In this document: positions 60,401-63,246 of the stretch, one piece after another | Layout: the number at the start of each line of letters is the position of its first letter | Numbering within the stretch: position 1 is the first letter of the stretch | Source of the DNA: Symsagittifera roscoffensis | Taxonomy: Eukaryota > Xenacoelomorpha > Acoela > Convolutidae | Reading direction: 5' to 3' | Assembly: GCF_963678635.1 (NCBI RefSeq) | Contig: NC_087065.1 | Location: 19,607,623-19,671,622 of the forward strand | DNA length: 64,000 nt | Translations under genes and position numbers: made by a program | The notes under the pieces: generated by a model | Told to the model about the DNA's origin: nothing | Seen by the model: only the letters and a program-made list of their open reading frames with translations | Database searches by the model: none

Positions 60401-63246
60401 AACATGAATGGATTGTTGCCAGGGACAGTATATAATATAACAGTTAATGTCAATGCATCTTTCCCTACTGAATGTGAACCTTCTGGTTTCAAAACAGCAA
60501 CTGCTTCGGAAATATACGCCACAGGTTAGAAATGTTCTTCATTTTTATAAAATACTGAATCGCGTCAAATTTCACGACGCATTTAGAGCAGTTTTTCTGT
60601 GCATGATTTATTATGTATATCACCACAAAATTGTTGCAAAATCAAATGTTTTTTGTTGCAAATCAATTTCAGAACCAGCAGCTCCTGATATTTCTGACGT
60701 CGAAATTCTTATAACCGATAAAACCGTAAGATTCCTTGCAAGTGGGATGGGAAGATCTGTGAAAGCTACTGATGGATACATTGACGGATACTTCTACAGC
60801 AACGAGCACGGAACATCATCGAGTGGTTTAGTAGGAATGGGGGAGAATATTGTTATTGAGGATCTGCAGCCTGCAACAGCGTACAATTTTTCATTTTACT
60901 CATTCATCGAAGCTATTGGGGGAGTGAACGGATCAACAGCTGCAGTAGTTTCAAACGTCTGCACAGGTAAAATTTTATGAAACGAGTGCTCAATTTTTTG
61001 AATTTTAATTAACAAAGTAAAATTTTCGGAAAATTGGCTCTCTTCAATTTTTTCCCGAAATTCTAGTGCCACTTGGTCCTGAAAATCAATGCAAAATTTT
61101 TTAGAGATTCATATCTTCTCGTGATACTTCTACAGCAGATATTTTTAAATCAGTCCAATAGTTACGTTTTTTTTTTGTATTTTTAGCACCTTCAACGCCA
61201 GAGTTTGCGCTTCAAACTAGCATGAGCTCCCTAGTAGTCAATTTGGACCCGAGTTCTAGGGCAGACCAGTTCAAAATCGAGTTACAACCTCCAGTGACGC
61301 CAGCTGTAACTGTTGACGGGAGCATATTGAATCACAGCTTCGACAACATTCAACCGGGCACTGAGTTCAACGTGACAGTGACTGCAATCATGGGTTCTAT
61401 TACTACCTGCTCACAGAATCATTCAGTGTCCAAGTCTAAAATTTCATGCACAGGTAGGAAATCTGTAATTTTGTCTATGTTCAGGGGCGGATTCGGTGTG
61501 GGCAAGCAAACACTTCTTCCCGTCTTCAGGGATTCAACCACCCGCCGACCCAAAGGACTCCCCCTGCGATACTTTTTAAGAAATCCATTTTTGGCTGACA
61601 GACTGTAAAAAATTTTTAATGGCGCCTTCGAAGCCAATACACACTAATTTTGAGGGAAAATGCGCGCAAAAAAAATAGCGATTTTTAGTGCAAAAAATTT
61701 TGTCAATTATAATTTGTCTCTATAGTGTTCTGGACGGAAACTCAATTTTTTGGTCGATTTGAAAAAAAGGTCGGCTATTTTTTCAAAAAATTTTTTAATA
61801 TTCATTCGTTTGATATTCCTTTTAATTAATATATAGCTATTTGATTGTATTCAAGAATAAATAATTTTAATTTAAAGCCATTTTCTATTATTTAACAGAG
61901 ACACGGATCTAGGACTTTCACAAGGGGGGGGGGGGGGGGGGGGGGGGAGTCCTAGATCCGTGTCTATGTTAAATAATAGAAAATGGCTTTAAACTAAAAT
62001 TATTTATTCTTGTATATAATCAAATAGCTATATTTTTAATTAAAATGAATATCAAACGTTGCCGCACCGGATCATTTATTATACGATCATACAGTGGAGA
62101 CGTAAATTGAATTTCGTCTTCACTGTAAATGAAAACTTATACAAAAATAATAAGTTATCAGTTTATGCCAGTTTTAAGTTCGTAAAGGTTCAACCTGGAA
62201 TAATTGGGCAATTTACGTTTAACAATTACGAACTTTCTAATTTGCAGGGCTCTTGCTTCCAATTAATGTCAAACTTGGAGATATGACACGTGACACAGTT
62301 ACAGTTGAAAACATCAGTGGAAACTTTGATGAGTTCACCGTGAAAATCGAGACTTCGGGAATAGTTTATAATGAAGTAGAGATAAACCGAAGTGACCTTC
62401 CTCTTCAGGAACGAGGTCTACCTAGTGGAACTGAAGTGAATGTTACAGTTAAAGTTAACTTGCACCCTGATCAACTCTGTCCTTCAATTGACCCGCAGGA
62501 TGTCTTAACAACTGTCGCTCAGTGCACAGGTAAAAAATGATCGATTAACTGTACAATTGTTGTGTAATTGTTGATTTTCAATTTTAAATTATAATTTCAT
62601 TTAATATCAGCATGTATGTTTAACCAAATTGTTTTTTTAAAGCTTATATGTTCCAGTAAAAAAGAATGATTTTCAACTTAAGTCTTAAGCCTTCTCTTAG
62701 ACTACCTCTTGATGCCTTCTCATGCTTTTCAATCCAAAGGCTGGCGATTCGAGCCAATCTAAATTCCTTGTCCGATTCTTCATACGCATGCAAGAATGTT
62801 GTATCGTTCAAGCAAAACCAAAAGCTTAAAACCTTTGCAGAAAAGTTTTCAAACAAGCAATTGCAAAAAACTGTTGTTGCTCTTTTATTAGCTACTTTTC
62901 TTTCCCAAAAAGGGAAATTAAGTTTGATGGAACTCAACTTCAACCTTTTCAGTTCCTTCACCACCTGATTTGTCCAATGTTGGAATCGCTGCCGAGCAAA
63001 ACTCGATAACCATCTTGGCAGCTACTTCTGGATCCAAAGTCCAGGCATCAGATGGTCACTTAGATGGATACTTCTTCGAGGAGGTTCCAGGACTGGTGGA
63101 CGTTGGGAGAACTCGTCTTACCGATGATGTCACAATAAGTGGAATGCAGCCGGCAACATCTTATAATCTTTCCTTTTTTGGATTTATAGACGCTTGTGGT
63201 GGAGTAGACAGCACTCAGACAACAACGCTACAATATATTTGCACCG
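16997..63246 (+). CDS. multi-exon gene for a large FN3-like repeat protein (22 exons visible, partial)
   Basis: Twenty-two exons, listed separately, encode one domain each and all have phase 1 at both ends, so any order or subset keeps the frame. Joined, they give 2,120 codons without a stop at any split codon. The domains resemble fibronectin type III: strand-like pattern, a G-L-x-P-G-x-x-Y station and about 90 residues. They lack the B-strand Trp and add a Cys pair, one Cys before the last strand and one in the terminal Cys-Thr. Many N-x-S/T sites, including a recurring E-N-x-T before the G-L-x-P-G station, point to an extracellular, glycosylated protein. No start, signal peptide, membrane span, kinase or phosphatase was seen, so the protein class (secreted matrix, adhesion or receptor) is open. 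All donors are GT and all acceptors AG. Confidence 0.8.
17297..19476. other. intron 1 with (AAC)n microsatellite and a C-rich block
   Basis: No exon is seen. An imperfect AAC run occupies 18428-18496. Between about 18640 and 18800 the + strand becomes C/A-rich with CCCTCC and CACACA runs, unlike the AT-rich surroundings. A near-duplicate of about 45 bp (TAAATCTTGCAATGATTG..AAGACAT..GAGGCTACGCT) occurs at about 19282-19325 and 19336-19385. Confidence 0.7.
18428..18496. repeat. (AAC)n microsatellite
   Basis: About 23 trinucleotide units with one interruption (AAAAAC). It lies in intron 1, with no coding frame across it. Confidence 0.95.
19477..19773 (+). CDS. exon 2: FN3-like domain, most diverged copy
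   Basis: 99 residues. The acceptor is TTTTTCAG and the donor GTTAGT. The G-L-x-P-G station is changed to YDLESGTLHQLKF, and the two Cys are kept (SLRCSRGE and EACT). It is acidic in the middle (DDSEFGRTDDEI). The domain boundary, phase and Cys pair still place it in the family. Confidence 0.8.
19774..21439. other. intron 2 with one copy of the hairpin repeat
   Basis: The only recognised content is the repeat at 20125-20630. The remaining AT-rich sequence, including weak open frames on both strands at 20674-21107, shows no domain and is not supported as coding. Confidence 0.6.
20125..20630 (+). repeat. dispersed copy of the hairpin-containing repeat
   Basis: This matches the cluster at 7345-9165: GACAAGGCTGCTTTTATCAG..GGCGGAGACC start, GTTATTAGCA, TCGTCCCAAATTGGCCAAAT, and AGAGTCGGAACAATAAAA at the end. 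It is more diverged than the cluster copies and shows that the family is interspersed. Confidence 0.65.
21440..21736 (+). CDS. exon 3: FN3-like domain, subtype A (long)
   Basis: 99 residues. The acceptor is AAATTTCAG and the donor GTTAGT. The station is SMTVGGLEPGIEYVLEF, with Cys in EQCGGQFG and a terminal TCT. Sites NST and NES. The SxGSxxxxSSxxxxSxxGHLDAY insertion resembles exons 14, 19 and 22. Confidence 0.85.
22422..22958. mobile_element. MITE with CCCGTAC ends and subterminal AGATCTGAAAT repeats
   Basis: The ends CCCGTACCCAGGGAATTTTC and, on the opposite strand, CCCGTACTCAGTAAATTTTC are inverted repeats with four mismatches. Inside, the palindromic motif ATTTCAGATCTGAAAT and close variants occur about a dozen times in both halves. 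Dense subterminal motifs are common in DNA transposons, where transposase binds them. The flanking GTGTG-rich sequence hides any target duplication. Confidence 0.65.
23711..24662. mobile_element. MITE with TAGCCRATGGTTATC ends and GCAAGATCTTGC subterminal repeats
   Basis: The left end TAGCCAATGGTTATC (23711-23725) and the right end GATAACCATCGGCTA (24648-24662) are inverted repeats with one mismatch. Palindromic GCAAGATCTTGC and half-sites are clustered in the first 140 bp and the last 120 bp only. The outermost TA on each side may be a TA target duplication, as in Tc1/mariner-type elements. No transposase is inside. Confidence 0.7.
24900..25110. repeat. A-rich degenerate tandem repeat
   Basis: Units like AACAAGAAATGAAC recur irregularly (about 24906, 24973, 25038, 25066) in an A-rich stretch. 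No coding potential. Confidence 0.5.
25420..26450. repeat. two diverged direct repeats of ~330 bp
   Basis: The block AGCTAGGGTTATTTAGACAA (near 25438) recurs as AGCTAGGGATATTGAGACAA (near 26400). The block GACCTCATGATTGATGAAAG (near 25694) recurs as GACCTCATGATAGATGAAAG (near 26310). Both have similar sequence before the second block. This is an old duplication within intron 3, without a recognised gene. Confidence 0.55.
26821..27020. other. assembly gap (200 N)
   Basis: Exactly 200 unknown bases, a conventional gap size, so the true length is unknown. It falls in or beside a repeat that also occurs at about 31860, which probably caused the break. Confidence 1.
27021..28230 (+). pseudogene. 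LINE-type reverse transcriptase relic, copy 1
   Basis: Broken + strand frames match stations of non-LTR retrotransposon RT: YEQFGFLQQTRP (the YGFRxxxST region) at about 27047, GVPRGSVL (the GVPQGSVLGP motif) at 27323-27346, LESVQPWLNENKLTLSQDE (after the catalytic core) near 27440-27495, and a C-terminal stretch near 27900-28020. The YADD catalytic core between the second and third stations is deleted. The preceding part is lost in the gap. Confidence 0.65.
28445..33654 (+). repeat. tandem array of three LINE-bearing units, each ending in an exon-4-like splice acceptor
   Basis: Units 28445-29889, 29890-31304 and 31305-33654 share the landmarks TTGTAATTTGCGAACxGATT, CTTGAAGACACCxCCCATAG, TTCTTCTAAGATGG, CAAATCTATAGCAGTCAGGA and GATCTGAAxCTGATGAATAA, in order. 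Each ends with TCTTCAGTTCCC. In the third unit this is the real acceptor and first codons of exon 4. In the first two the exon similarity lasts only about 15-20 bp (TTCCCGAGGTACCCACA in unit 2) and then the next unit begins. The third unit is about 935 bp longer because it keeps the RT relic. Confidence 0.75.
31890..32850 (+). pseudogene. LINE-type reverse transcriptase relic, copy 2
   Basis: This is parallel to copy 1 in order. A degraded APQWAVWSP stands at the GVPQGSVLGP station (near 32160). FYADD is preserved at 32247-32261, followed at once by a stop, and similar downstream text continues to about 32700 (YTTEKN-type region; GCAxxxTGAxAT). The YADD box is the metal-binding centre of RT. 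Many stops and frame changes are present. It is related to copy 1 by array duplication or by two insertions of one family. Confidence 0.65.
33655..33936 (+). CDS. exon 4: FN3-like domain, subtype B1
   Basis: 94 residues. The acceptor is TCGTCTTCAG and the donor GTAAGA. The station is FIIEGLEQNTKYTISV (PG replaced by QN), then the B1 signature VLGKVTQC and a terminal ACT. One site (NVT). Its acceptor is the one copied in the upstream array. Confidence 0.85.
34195..34353. repeat. ~80-bp tandem duplication
   Basis: 34195-34272 and 34276-34353 are near-identical (TTTTTATGTCACATTG.G.ATATCAACTCTGTAAGTTC...). The differences are GAGC/TGGA and TTCC/CTCC. This is a recent local duplication. Confidence 0.85.
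35512..36680. repeat. two copies of the ~350-bp intronic repeat
   Basis: Copies at about 35512-35885 and 36318-36680 share GTGAGTACTCTTATATAGGT, TCTTGC, AACTCCACTxTCGAACAGCA, CGTGAT..CTTC, TCCAGTTxTCTCAAATTGG and TTCAAAGAGCTTTAAGGCxA. Other copies lie at about 39342-39480 with 39955-40060, at 42440-42700, at 53222-53545, and at 57870-57955 with 59990-60165. All are inside introns of this gene and have the same orientation. Confidence 0.7.
37381..38173. mobile_element. TIR-bounded element filled with minisatellite
   Basis: The perfect 15-bp inverted repeat AGGTGCTCACTTTAT / ATAAAGTGAGCACCT bounds 793 bp. Inside, 37480-37685 has about nine copies of a 22-bp unit with core CACGGTCGAAACATACCT, and about 37855-38165 has roughly ten copies of a related 30-bp unit (GGTCGAGACGGTCGAAACAT). 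About 150 bp of unrelated sequence lies between them. Open frames across the repeats on both strands are artefacts. No transposase and no certain target duplication. Confidence 0.7.
38441..38725 (+). CDS. exon 5: FN3-like domain, subtype B2
   Basis: 95 residues. The acceptor is GATATTAAG, a weak polypyrimidine tract but in frame and phase, and the donor is GTAAGC. B2 signature: ISSIWDFEQFIV, then RADLPIREGNLEPGMVYEV, Cys in DDDCGV and a terminal FCT. Sites NIS, NRT, NQT. Confidence 0.8.
38959..39276 (+). CDS. exon 6: FN3-like domain, subtype A with an extra C-x-x-C
   Basis: 106 residues. The acceptor is GTTTTTAG and the donor GTTAGT. The station is MTIYGVEPGMIYNLSF. Besides the usual pair (TNCSEK and VCT) it has PPCPQCTF in the middle, giving four Cys. 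Six N-glycosylation sites. Its middle loop is longer than in the other A domains. Confidence 0.85.
39277..40854. other. intron 6: split intronic repeat, AT-rich palindromic insert
   Basis: Parts of the intronic repeat at about 39342-39480 and 39955-40060 are separated by an AT-rich insert (about 39485-39950). The insert has many ATTATAAT motifs, a perfect 32-bp palindrome and an AGTAAAC microsatellite (39773-39822). No exon is seen. Confidence 0.6.
39589..39620. repeat. perfect 32-bp AT-rich palindrome
   Basis: Each half reads AAATTATAATCAAGTA from its own strand. It lies in an insert where GATTATAAT and ATTATAAT recur on both strands from 39489 to 39722. Confidence 0.9.
40855..41133 (+). 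CDS. exon 7: FN3-like domain, subtype A (unit 1 of the A-A' triplet)
   Basis: 93 residues. The acceptor is TTTTTTTTCAG and the donor GTGAGT. It reads SITVLGPMYPSSGHLEGYVY, then the station NVTVEGLVPGKAYNLFF, Cys in SCDGVK and a terminal VCT. Six or more N-glycosylation sites. It is the same length as exons 9 and 11 and clearly their close paralogue. Confidence 0.9.
41261..41557 (+). CDS. exon 8: FN3-like domain, subtype A' (unit 1)
   Basis: 99 residues. The acceptor is TTGATTTCAG and the donor GTTAGT. A' signature: VLIDTNNGANPV and GHIDNYVLLRSS, then MNITDLLPGSFYNFTFVSQI, Cys in ACGGVNGTSEL and ICT. It is the same length as exons 10 and 12. Confidence 0.9.
41647..41925 (+). CDS. exon 9: FN3-like domain, subtype A (unit 2)
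   Basis: 93 residues. The acceptor is GTTTTCAAAG and the donor GTAAGT. It reads SITIIGPIYPTSGHLDGYFY, then ENITVVGLEPGHSYSLSF, Cys in ACNGVV and a terminal ICT. It contains no Met codon, so a simple Met-to-stop scan would miss it; frame, phase and homology to exons 7 and 11 identify it. The intron before it is only 89 bp. Confidence 0.9.
42039..42335 (+). CDS. exon 10: FN3-like domain, subtype A' (unit 2)
   Basis: 99 residues. The acceptor TATGTTTTAG is chosen because EPSRPIFP aligns with exon 8, and the donor is GTAAGC. It reads VVVDTNQGADPV and NIDNYILIKSSS, then RITGLEPGADYNFSFVSQI, Cys in ECGGVIGTSEL and VCT. Sites NES and NFS. Confidence 0.9.
42336..42967. other. intron 10 with an intronic-repeat copy
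   Basis: About 42440-42700 matches the intronic repeat (TTCATTTCCATTGTTAACAA, ACTCCATTATCAAACAGCAA, GATCCAGTTTTCTCATAATG). Nothing else is recognised. Confidence 0.65.
42968..43246 (+). CDS. exon 11: FN3-like domain, subtype A (unit 3)
   Basis: 93 residues. The acceptor is CCTATTTCAG and the donor GTAATT. It reads VTILAPINPTSGQLDGYLFV, then LKVQGLEPGSTYNLSF, Cys in SCNGTK and a terminal ICT. Sites NST, NLS and NGT. Confidence 0.9.
43247..43732. other. intron 11, nothing recognised
   Basis: 486 bp of AT-rich intron with no exon, repeat or RNA gene seen. A short open frame at 43467-43658 lacks domain or splice support. Confidence 0.6.
43733..44029 (+). CDS. exon 12: FN3-like domain, subtype A' (unit 3)
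   Basis: 99 residues. The acceptor is TTTTTCAG and the donor GTAAGA. It reads VLIDTNNSVDPV and RIDNYVLAQSSA, then MNITGLQPGTQYNFTFLSQI, Cys in ECGGFNGTAEL and VCT. It closes the triplicated A-A' block. Confidence 0.9.
45257..45494 (+). repeat. 5' LTR
   Basis: 238 bp from TGTAATCCGACCGG to GGTATGACA. Shared with the 3' LTR are CAGTxCTxAGTATTT, GATAATG.TCAGT, TTCTCTCAAC, TTACTTAGT.AGATCTAGCC and AAAGAGCTCA. A TATTTATACCTATTTATAAT stretch at about 45294 could be a TATA region. Confidence 0.8.
45592..46560 (+). pseudogene. Gag region with two zinc knuckles, broken
   Basis: Fragments at 45592-45777 (basic N-terminus) and 46034-46249 (LLAEIRSPQDAYEYAIRREK, as in the end of Ty3/gypsy capsid) are followed by two Cys-rich motifs. 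CYKCGSQSGPNH is at about 46452, and a canonical CX2CX4HX4C knuckle, CTKCAKRGHFAKVC, is at 46513-46554. They lie in several frames. Confidence 0.7.
46576..47106 (+). pseudogene. aspartic protease region
   Basis: The frame holds LFTIEDSGSPMSFLNEKTAE, similar to the DTGSPVSFLN site of the other element but with DSG in place of DTG. DSG is also compatible with aspartic protease chemistry. It continues through a protease-like SALFIIVDDQKADIMGATF stretch before stopping at 47106. Confidence 0.7.
47110..48560 (+). pseudogene. reverse transcriptase and RNase H relics
   Basis: Broken frames include TPTEFQKVIDLTLTNCENTF then AHLDDRIL near 47665-47750 (the RT catalytic DD kept). CDAS appears near 48188, followed by LEEKYSVNEIELLGVL, YGKNFTVITDHQALISAL and a connection stretch ending FDIKHVAGTKMGLIDYMSR near 48545. 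The order is the RT-RNase H order of Ty3/gypsy. There are many stops. Confidence 0.75.
49740..49980 (+). pseudogene. integrase N-terminal (HHCC-like) relic
   Basis: The frame reads LDSLHLTHTGAAAVLDLSEN then IWFPHIHRTIVQMARKVDH. It resembles the His-His half and WWP helix of the retroviral integrase zinc domain, but the two Cys expected after it are not there. No catalytic core was recognised between 49980 and 50960. Confidence 0.6.
50967..51518 (+). pseudogene. C-terminal tail frame of the LTR element
   Basis: A 184-codon frame, Thr/Lys/Glu-rich in its second half (TTTKAKTGTTTNITVAATHP), runs to 51518, into the 3' LTR that starts at 51484. It is not recognised as a domain. The position fits a Gag-Pol tail. 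Confidence 0.45.
51484..51732 (+). repeat. 3' LTR with AATAAA signal
   Basis: 249 bp from TGTCATCCGGCGAG to CGATATGACA. AATAAA at 51703-51708 precedes the LTR end, as a polyadenylation signal would. The aligned 5' LTR position has TATAAA instead. Confidence 0.8.
52020..52215 (+). mobile_element. diverged hAT-type MITE fragment
   Basis: CTTCAGGGTTTCGACGC near 52045 and CCCCTCTCGAGATAAATCCG near 52192 echo the left and right parts of MITE B (52343-52771). The middle is short and diverged. Confidence 0.45.
52343..52771 (+). mobile_element. hAT-type MITE copy B with 8-bp target duplication
   Basis: 429 bp. The left end is CAGTAGTGGATTTGG and the right end, reverse-complemented, is CAGGCACGGATCTAGG. 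The exact octamer CTCCAGAC flanks it at 52335-52342 and 52772-52779, the target size of hAT elements. The interior has a GCCGACTCAAAGGGTC block, GGCGCC pairs and a long C tract before CTCGAG. No open frame. Confidence 0.85.
53222..53545. repeat. intronic-repeat copy upstream of exon 13
   Basis: This matches the copies in intron 4: AGAGTCGATGAAATTAGTTC, GACTCTTAAATAGGTCGTGA, CAAACTCCACTATCGAACAG, ATGATCCAGTCTTCTCAGGT, TTCAAAGAGCTTTAAGGACA. It lies about 200 bp before exon 13, a B2 exon. Confidence 0.7.
53750..54025 (+). CDS. exon 13: FN3-like domain, subtype B2
   Basis: 92 residues. The acceptor is TATTTTTAAG and the donor GTGAGG. B2 signature ISGQFDHFSVSF, then SQLPFEVTGLTPGKPYNVTV, Cys in TNCETTG and a terminal FCT. 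Sites NVS and NVT. It would be the second member of a B1-B2-A unit whose B1 is missing. Confidence 0.88.
54026..54329. other. intron 13, nothing recognised
   Basis: 304 bp of AT-rich sequence; no exon or repeat seen. Confidence 0.6.
54330..54620 (+). CDS. exon 14: FN3-like domain, subtype A (long)
   Basis: 97 residues. The acceptor is CTATTTTCAG and the donor GTAAGA. It reads IQIIASSPGTSVKPSAGSLD, then LALTGLEPATQYNLTFFGF (PG changed to PA, as in exons 19 and 22), Cys in DCGGVNGSK and a terminal ICT. Four N-glycosylation sites. Confidence 0.88.
54621..55000. other. intron 14, short motif shared with intron 15
   Basis: The only note is GGTACCTTGAAAGAAACGAG near 54690, repeated as GGTACCTTGAAAGAAACAAG near 55310 in intron 15. 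This suggests that the two introns share an origin. No exon is seen. Confidence 0.55.
55001..55270 (+). CDS. exon 15: FN3-like domain, subtype B1
   Basis: 90 residues. The acceptor is ACTTTTTCAG, preferred because APQIPNL aligns with the APSTPEF start of exon 20. An upstream in-frame acceptor at 54955 would add 15 residues. The donor is GTAAGA. B1 signature RADTFKVTFRPP, then SDLPYEVTGLPAGSLYEVTV, IMGSTTIC and ICS in place of the usual CT. One site (NIS). Confidence 0.85.
55271..55739. other. intron 15, nothing recognised
   Basis: 469 bp; apart from the GGTACCTTGAAAGAAAC motif shared with intron 14, no feature is seen. Confidence 0.55.
55740..56018 (+). CDS. exon 16: FN3-like domain, subtype B2
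   Basis: 93 residues. The acceptor is TCTTTTAAG and the donor GTCAGT. B2 signature ISGPFDQFEVVL, then RADLPRVFLNLTSGTAYNLT (GLxPG changed to NLTSG), Cys in NCGSGSQ and a terminal FCT. Four N-glycosylation sites. It forms a B1-B2 pair with exon 15, but the A exon expected next is absent. Confidence 0.87.
56019..57282. other. intron 16 with MITE C
   Basis: Besides the MITE at 56156-56528 nothing is recognised. No A-type exon was found in either flank, although the domain order predicts one. Confidence 0.6.
56156..56528 (-). mobile_element. hAT-type MITE copy C with 8-bp target duplication
   Basis: 373 bp, in reverse orientation relative to copies A and B. The left end AAGGGGCGGATCTAGG and the right end (reverse complement) CAGGGGCGGATTTAGG are inverted repeats. 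GTACAATG flanks it exactly at 56148-56155 and 56529-56536. It preserves the GGTGCTTAGGGAGAGCTC stretch (minus strand) that shows the pre-insertion site of the 9949-16743 element in copy A. Confidence 0.88.
57283..57618 (+). CDS. exon 17: FN3-like domain, subtype B1 with a basic insertion
   Basis: 112 residues, the longest. The acceptor is CACGTTTTTTAG and the donor GTTAGA. The station is NVTVENLTPGSVYWVNVSLL, then VGSRTTC as in other B1 exons. It then has about 20 extra residues, SRFRRSSNDLQMGD, before the terminal MCT. R-F-R-R at 57555-57566 fits the furin-type R-x-K/R-R rule. Four N-glycosylation sites. Confidence 0.87.
57619..58006. other. intron 17, left flank of the hAT element; split intronic repeat
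   Basis: 57870-57955 matches the start of the intronic repeat (GAACGTAGTGAAGACTCTTA) and resumes at about 59990-60165 after the hAT insertion at 58015. Nothing else is seen. Confidence 0.6.
58015..59883 (-). mobile_element. hAT element with broken transposase and 8-bp target duplication
   Basis: The left end is CAGGCATTCGAAGGGGG; the right end, reverse-complemented, is CAGTAGCAGATTTAGGGG. The flanking octamers are CACTTAGG (58007-58014) and AACTTAGG (59884-59891), seven of eight bases the same. The right end resembles the CAGTAGTGGATTTGGGG end of MITE B. With 1,869 bp and a hAT transposase relic inside, it is a decayed member of the family that could have moved the MITEs. Confidence 0.8.
58093..59529 (-). 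pseudogene. hAT transposase relic (no BED finger)
   Basis: The minus-strand frame starts with Met at 59529 (MSKRATSKDSKASGFKKL) with a Ser/Pro-rich leader and then DSPNRPPLQNWSFEVVTKQR. The reading moves to another frame at about 59130 (KRSFGPHYLEKYTFLVYS, then FCRFCFCF), which is the TTF-type finger region. After a stretch without clear text, 58574-58347 resumes. Finally 58326-58093 holds TVCTVERSFSSMKLLKNYLR, NMKEDRLSILALIYL, the hAT C-terminal dimerisation region. The catalytic centre is mostly deleted, so the enzyme is inactive. Confidence 0.8.
59892..60260. other. intron 17, right flank of the hAT element
   Basis: The rest of the intronic repeat (TTTCTAGTTTCGAAAGTGGA, TTCAAAGAGCTTAAAGGGAT) occupies about 59990-60165, ending some 100 bp before exon 18. 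Confidence 0.6.
60261..60524 (+). CDS. exon 18: FN3-like domain, subtype B2, terminal Cys lost
   Basis: 88 residues, the shortest. The acceptor is TATATTTTAG and the donor GTTAGA. B2 signature ISGRFDVITYET, then LNMNGLLPGTVYNITV, Cys in TECEPSG. The terminal Cys-Thr is replaced by Ala-Thr (EIYAT), so the domain has one unpaired Cys. Sites NIT and NAS. Confidence 0.87.
60673..60966 (+). CDS. exon 19: FN3-like domain, subtype A (long), inner Cys lost
   Basis: 98 residues. The acceptor is ATCAATTTCAG and the donor GTAAAA. It reads VKATDGYIDGYFY, then IVIEDLQPATAYNFSFYSF. The inner Cys of the C-G-G-V-N-G station is replaced by Ile (AIGGVNGS), while the terminal VCT is kept. With exon 18 the two losses are complementary. 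Confidence 0.88.
61187..61453 (+). CDS. exon 20: FN3-like domain, subtype B1
   Basis: 89 residues. The acceptor is GTATTTTTAG and the donor GTAGGA. It reads SRADQFKIELQPPV, close to exon 15, then FDNIQPGTEFNVTV, IMGSITTC and a terminal SCT. Three N-glycosylation sites (NHS, NVT, NHS). Confidence 0.88.
61482..61962 (+). mobile_element. hAT-type MITE copy D, rearranged
   Basis: The left end is CAGGGGCGGATTCGG at 61482. The inner order is as in copy B (CGCCGACCCAAAGGAC, ATTTTTGGCTGACAGACTG, ACACTAATTTTGAGGG, GGTCG). The end part (AGTCCTAGATCCGTG) is reached only after an inverted insertion. The octamer TCTATGTT occurs directly before the left end (61474-61481) and again at 61963-61970, consistent with a target duplication, but the palindrome makes the right boundary uncertain. 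Confidence 0.65.
61807..62058. repeat. ~110-bp-arm palindrome with a G24 centre
   Basis: Arms 61807-61916 and 61948-62058 are inverted copies with fewer than ten differences. They are separated by TTTCACAA and 24 G. Each arm begins next to the centre with a hAT-type end (ACACGGATCTAGGACT) and continues into AT-rich flank sequence. Confidence 0.9.
62248..62529 (+). CDS. exon 21: FN3-like domain, subtype B2
   Basis: 94 residues. The acceptor is CTAATTTGCAG and the donor GTAAAA. B2 signature VENISGNFDEFTVKI, then RSDLPLQERGLPSGTEVNVT, Cys in QLCPSID and a terminal QCT. Three N-glycosylation sites. Confidence 0.88.
62530..62952. other. intron 21, nothing recognised
   Basis: 423 bp. Open frames on both strands between 62644 and 62968 overlap each other and the exon 22 acceptor; they have no domain or splice support. 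Confidence 0.6.
62953..63246 (+). CDS. exon 22: FN3-like domain, subtype A (long), last visible
   Basis: 98 residues. The acceptor is AACCTTTTCAG and the donor GTGATA. It reads ITILAATSGSKVQASDGHLD, then VTISGMQPATSYNLSFFGFI, Cys in DACGGVDST and a terminal ICT. The good donor and symmetric phase indicate that the gene continues beyond the window. Confidence 0.87.

Larger units (their letters stand above)
61454..62247. other. intron 20 with MITE D and a G-centred palindrome
   Basis: The MITE at 61482-61962 and the inverted repeat 61807-62058 occupy most of the intron. The remaining 190 bp before exon 21 show nothing. Confidence 0.65.
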
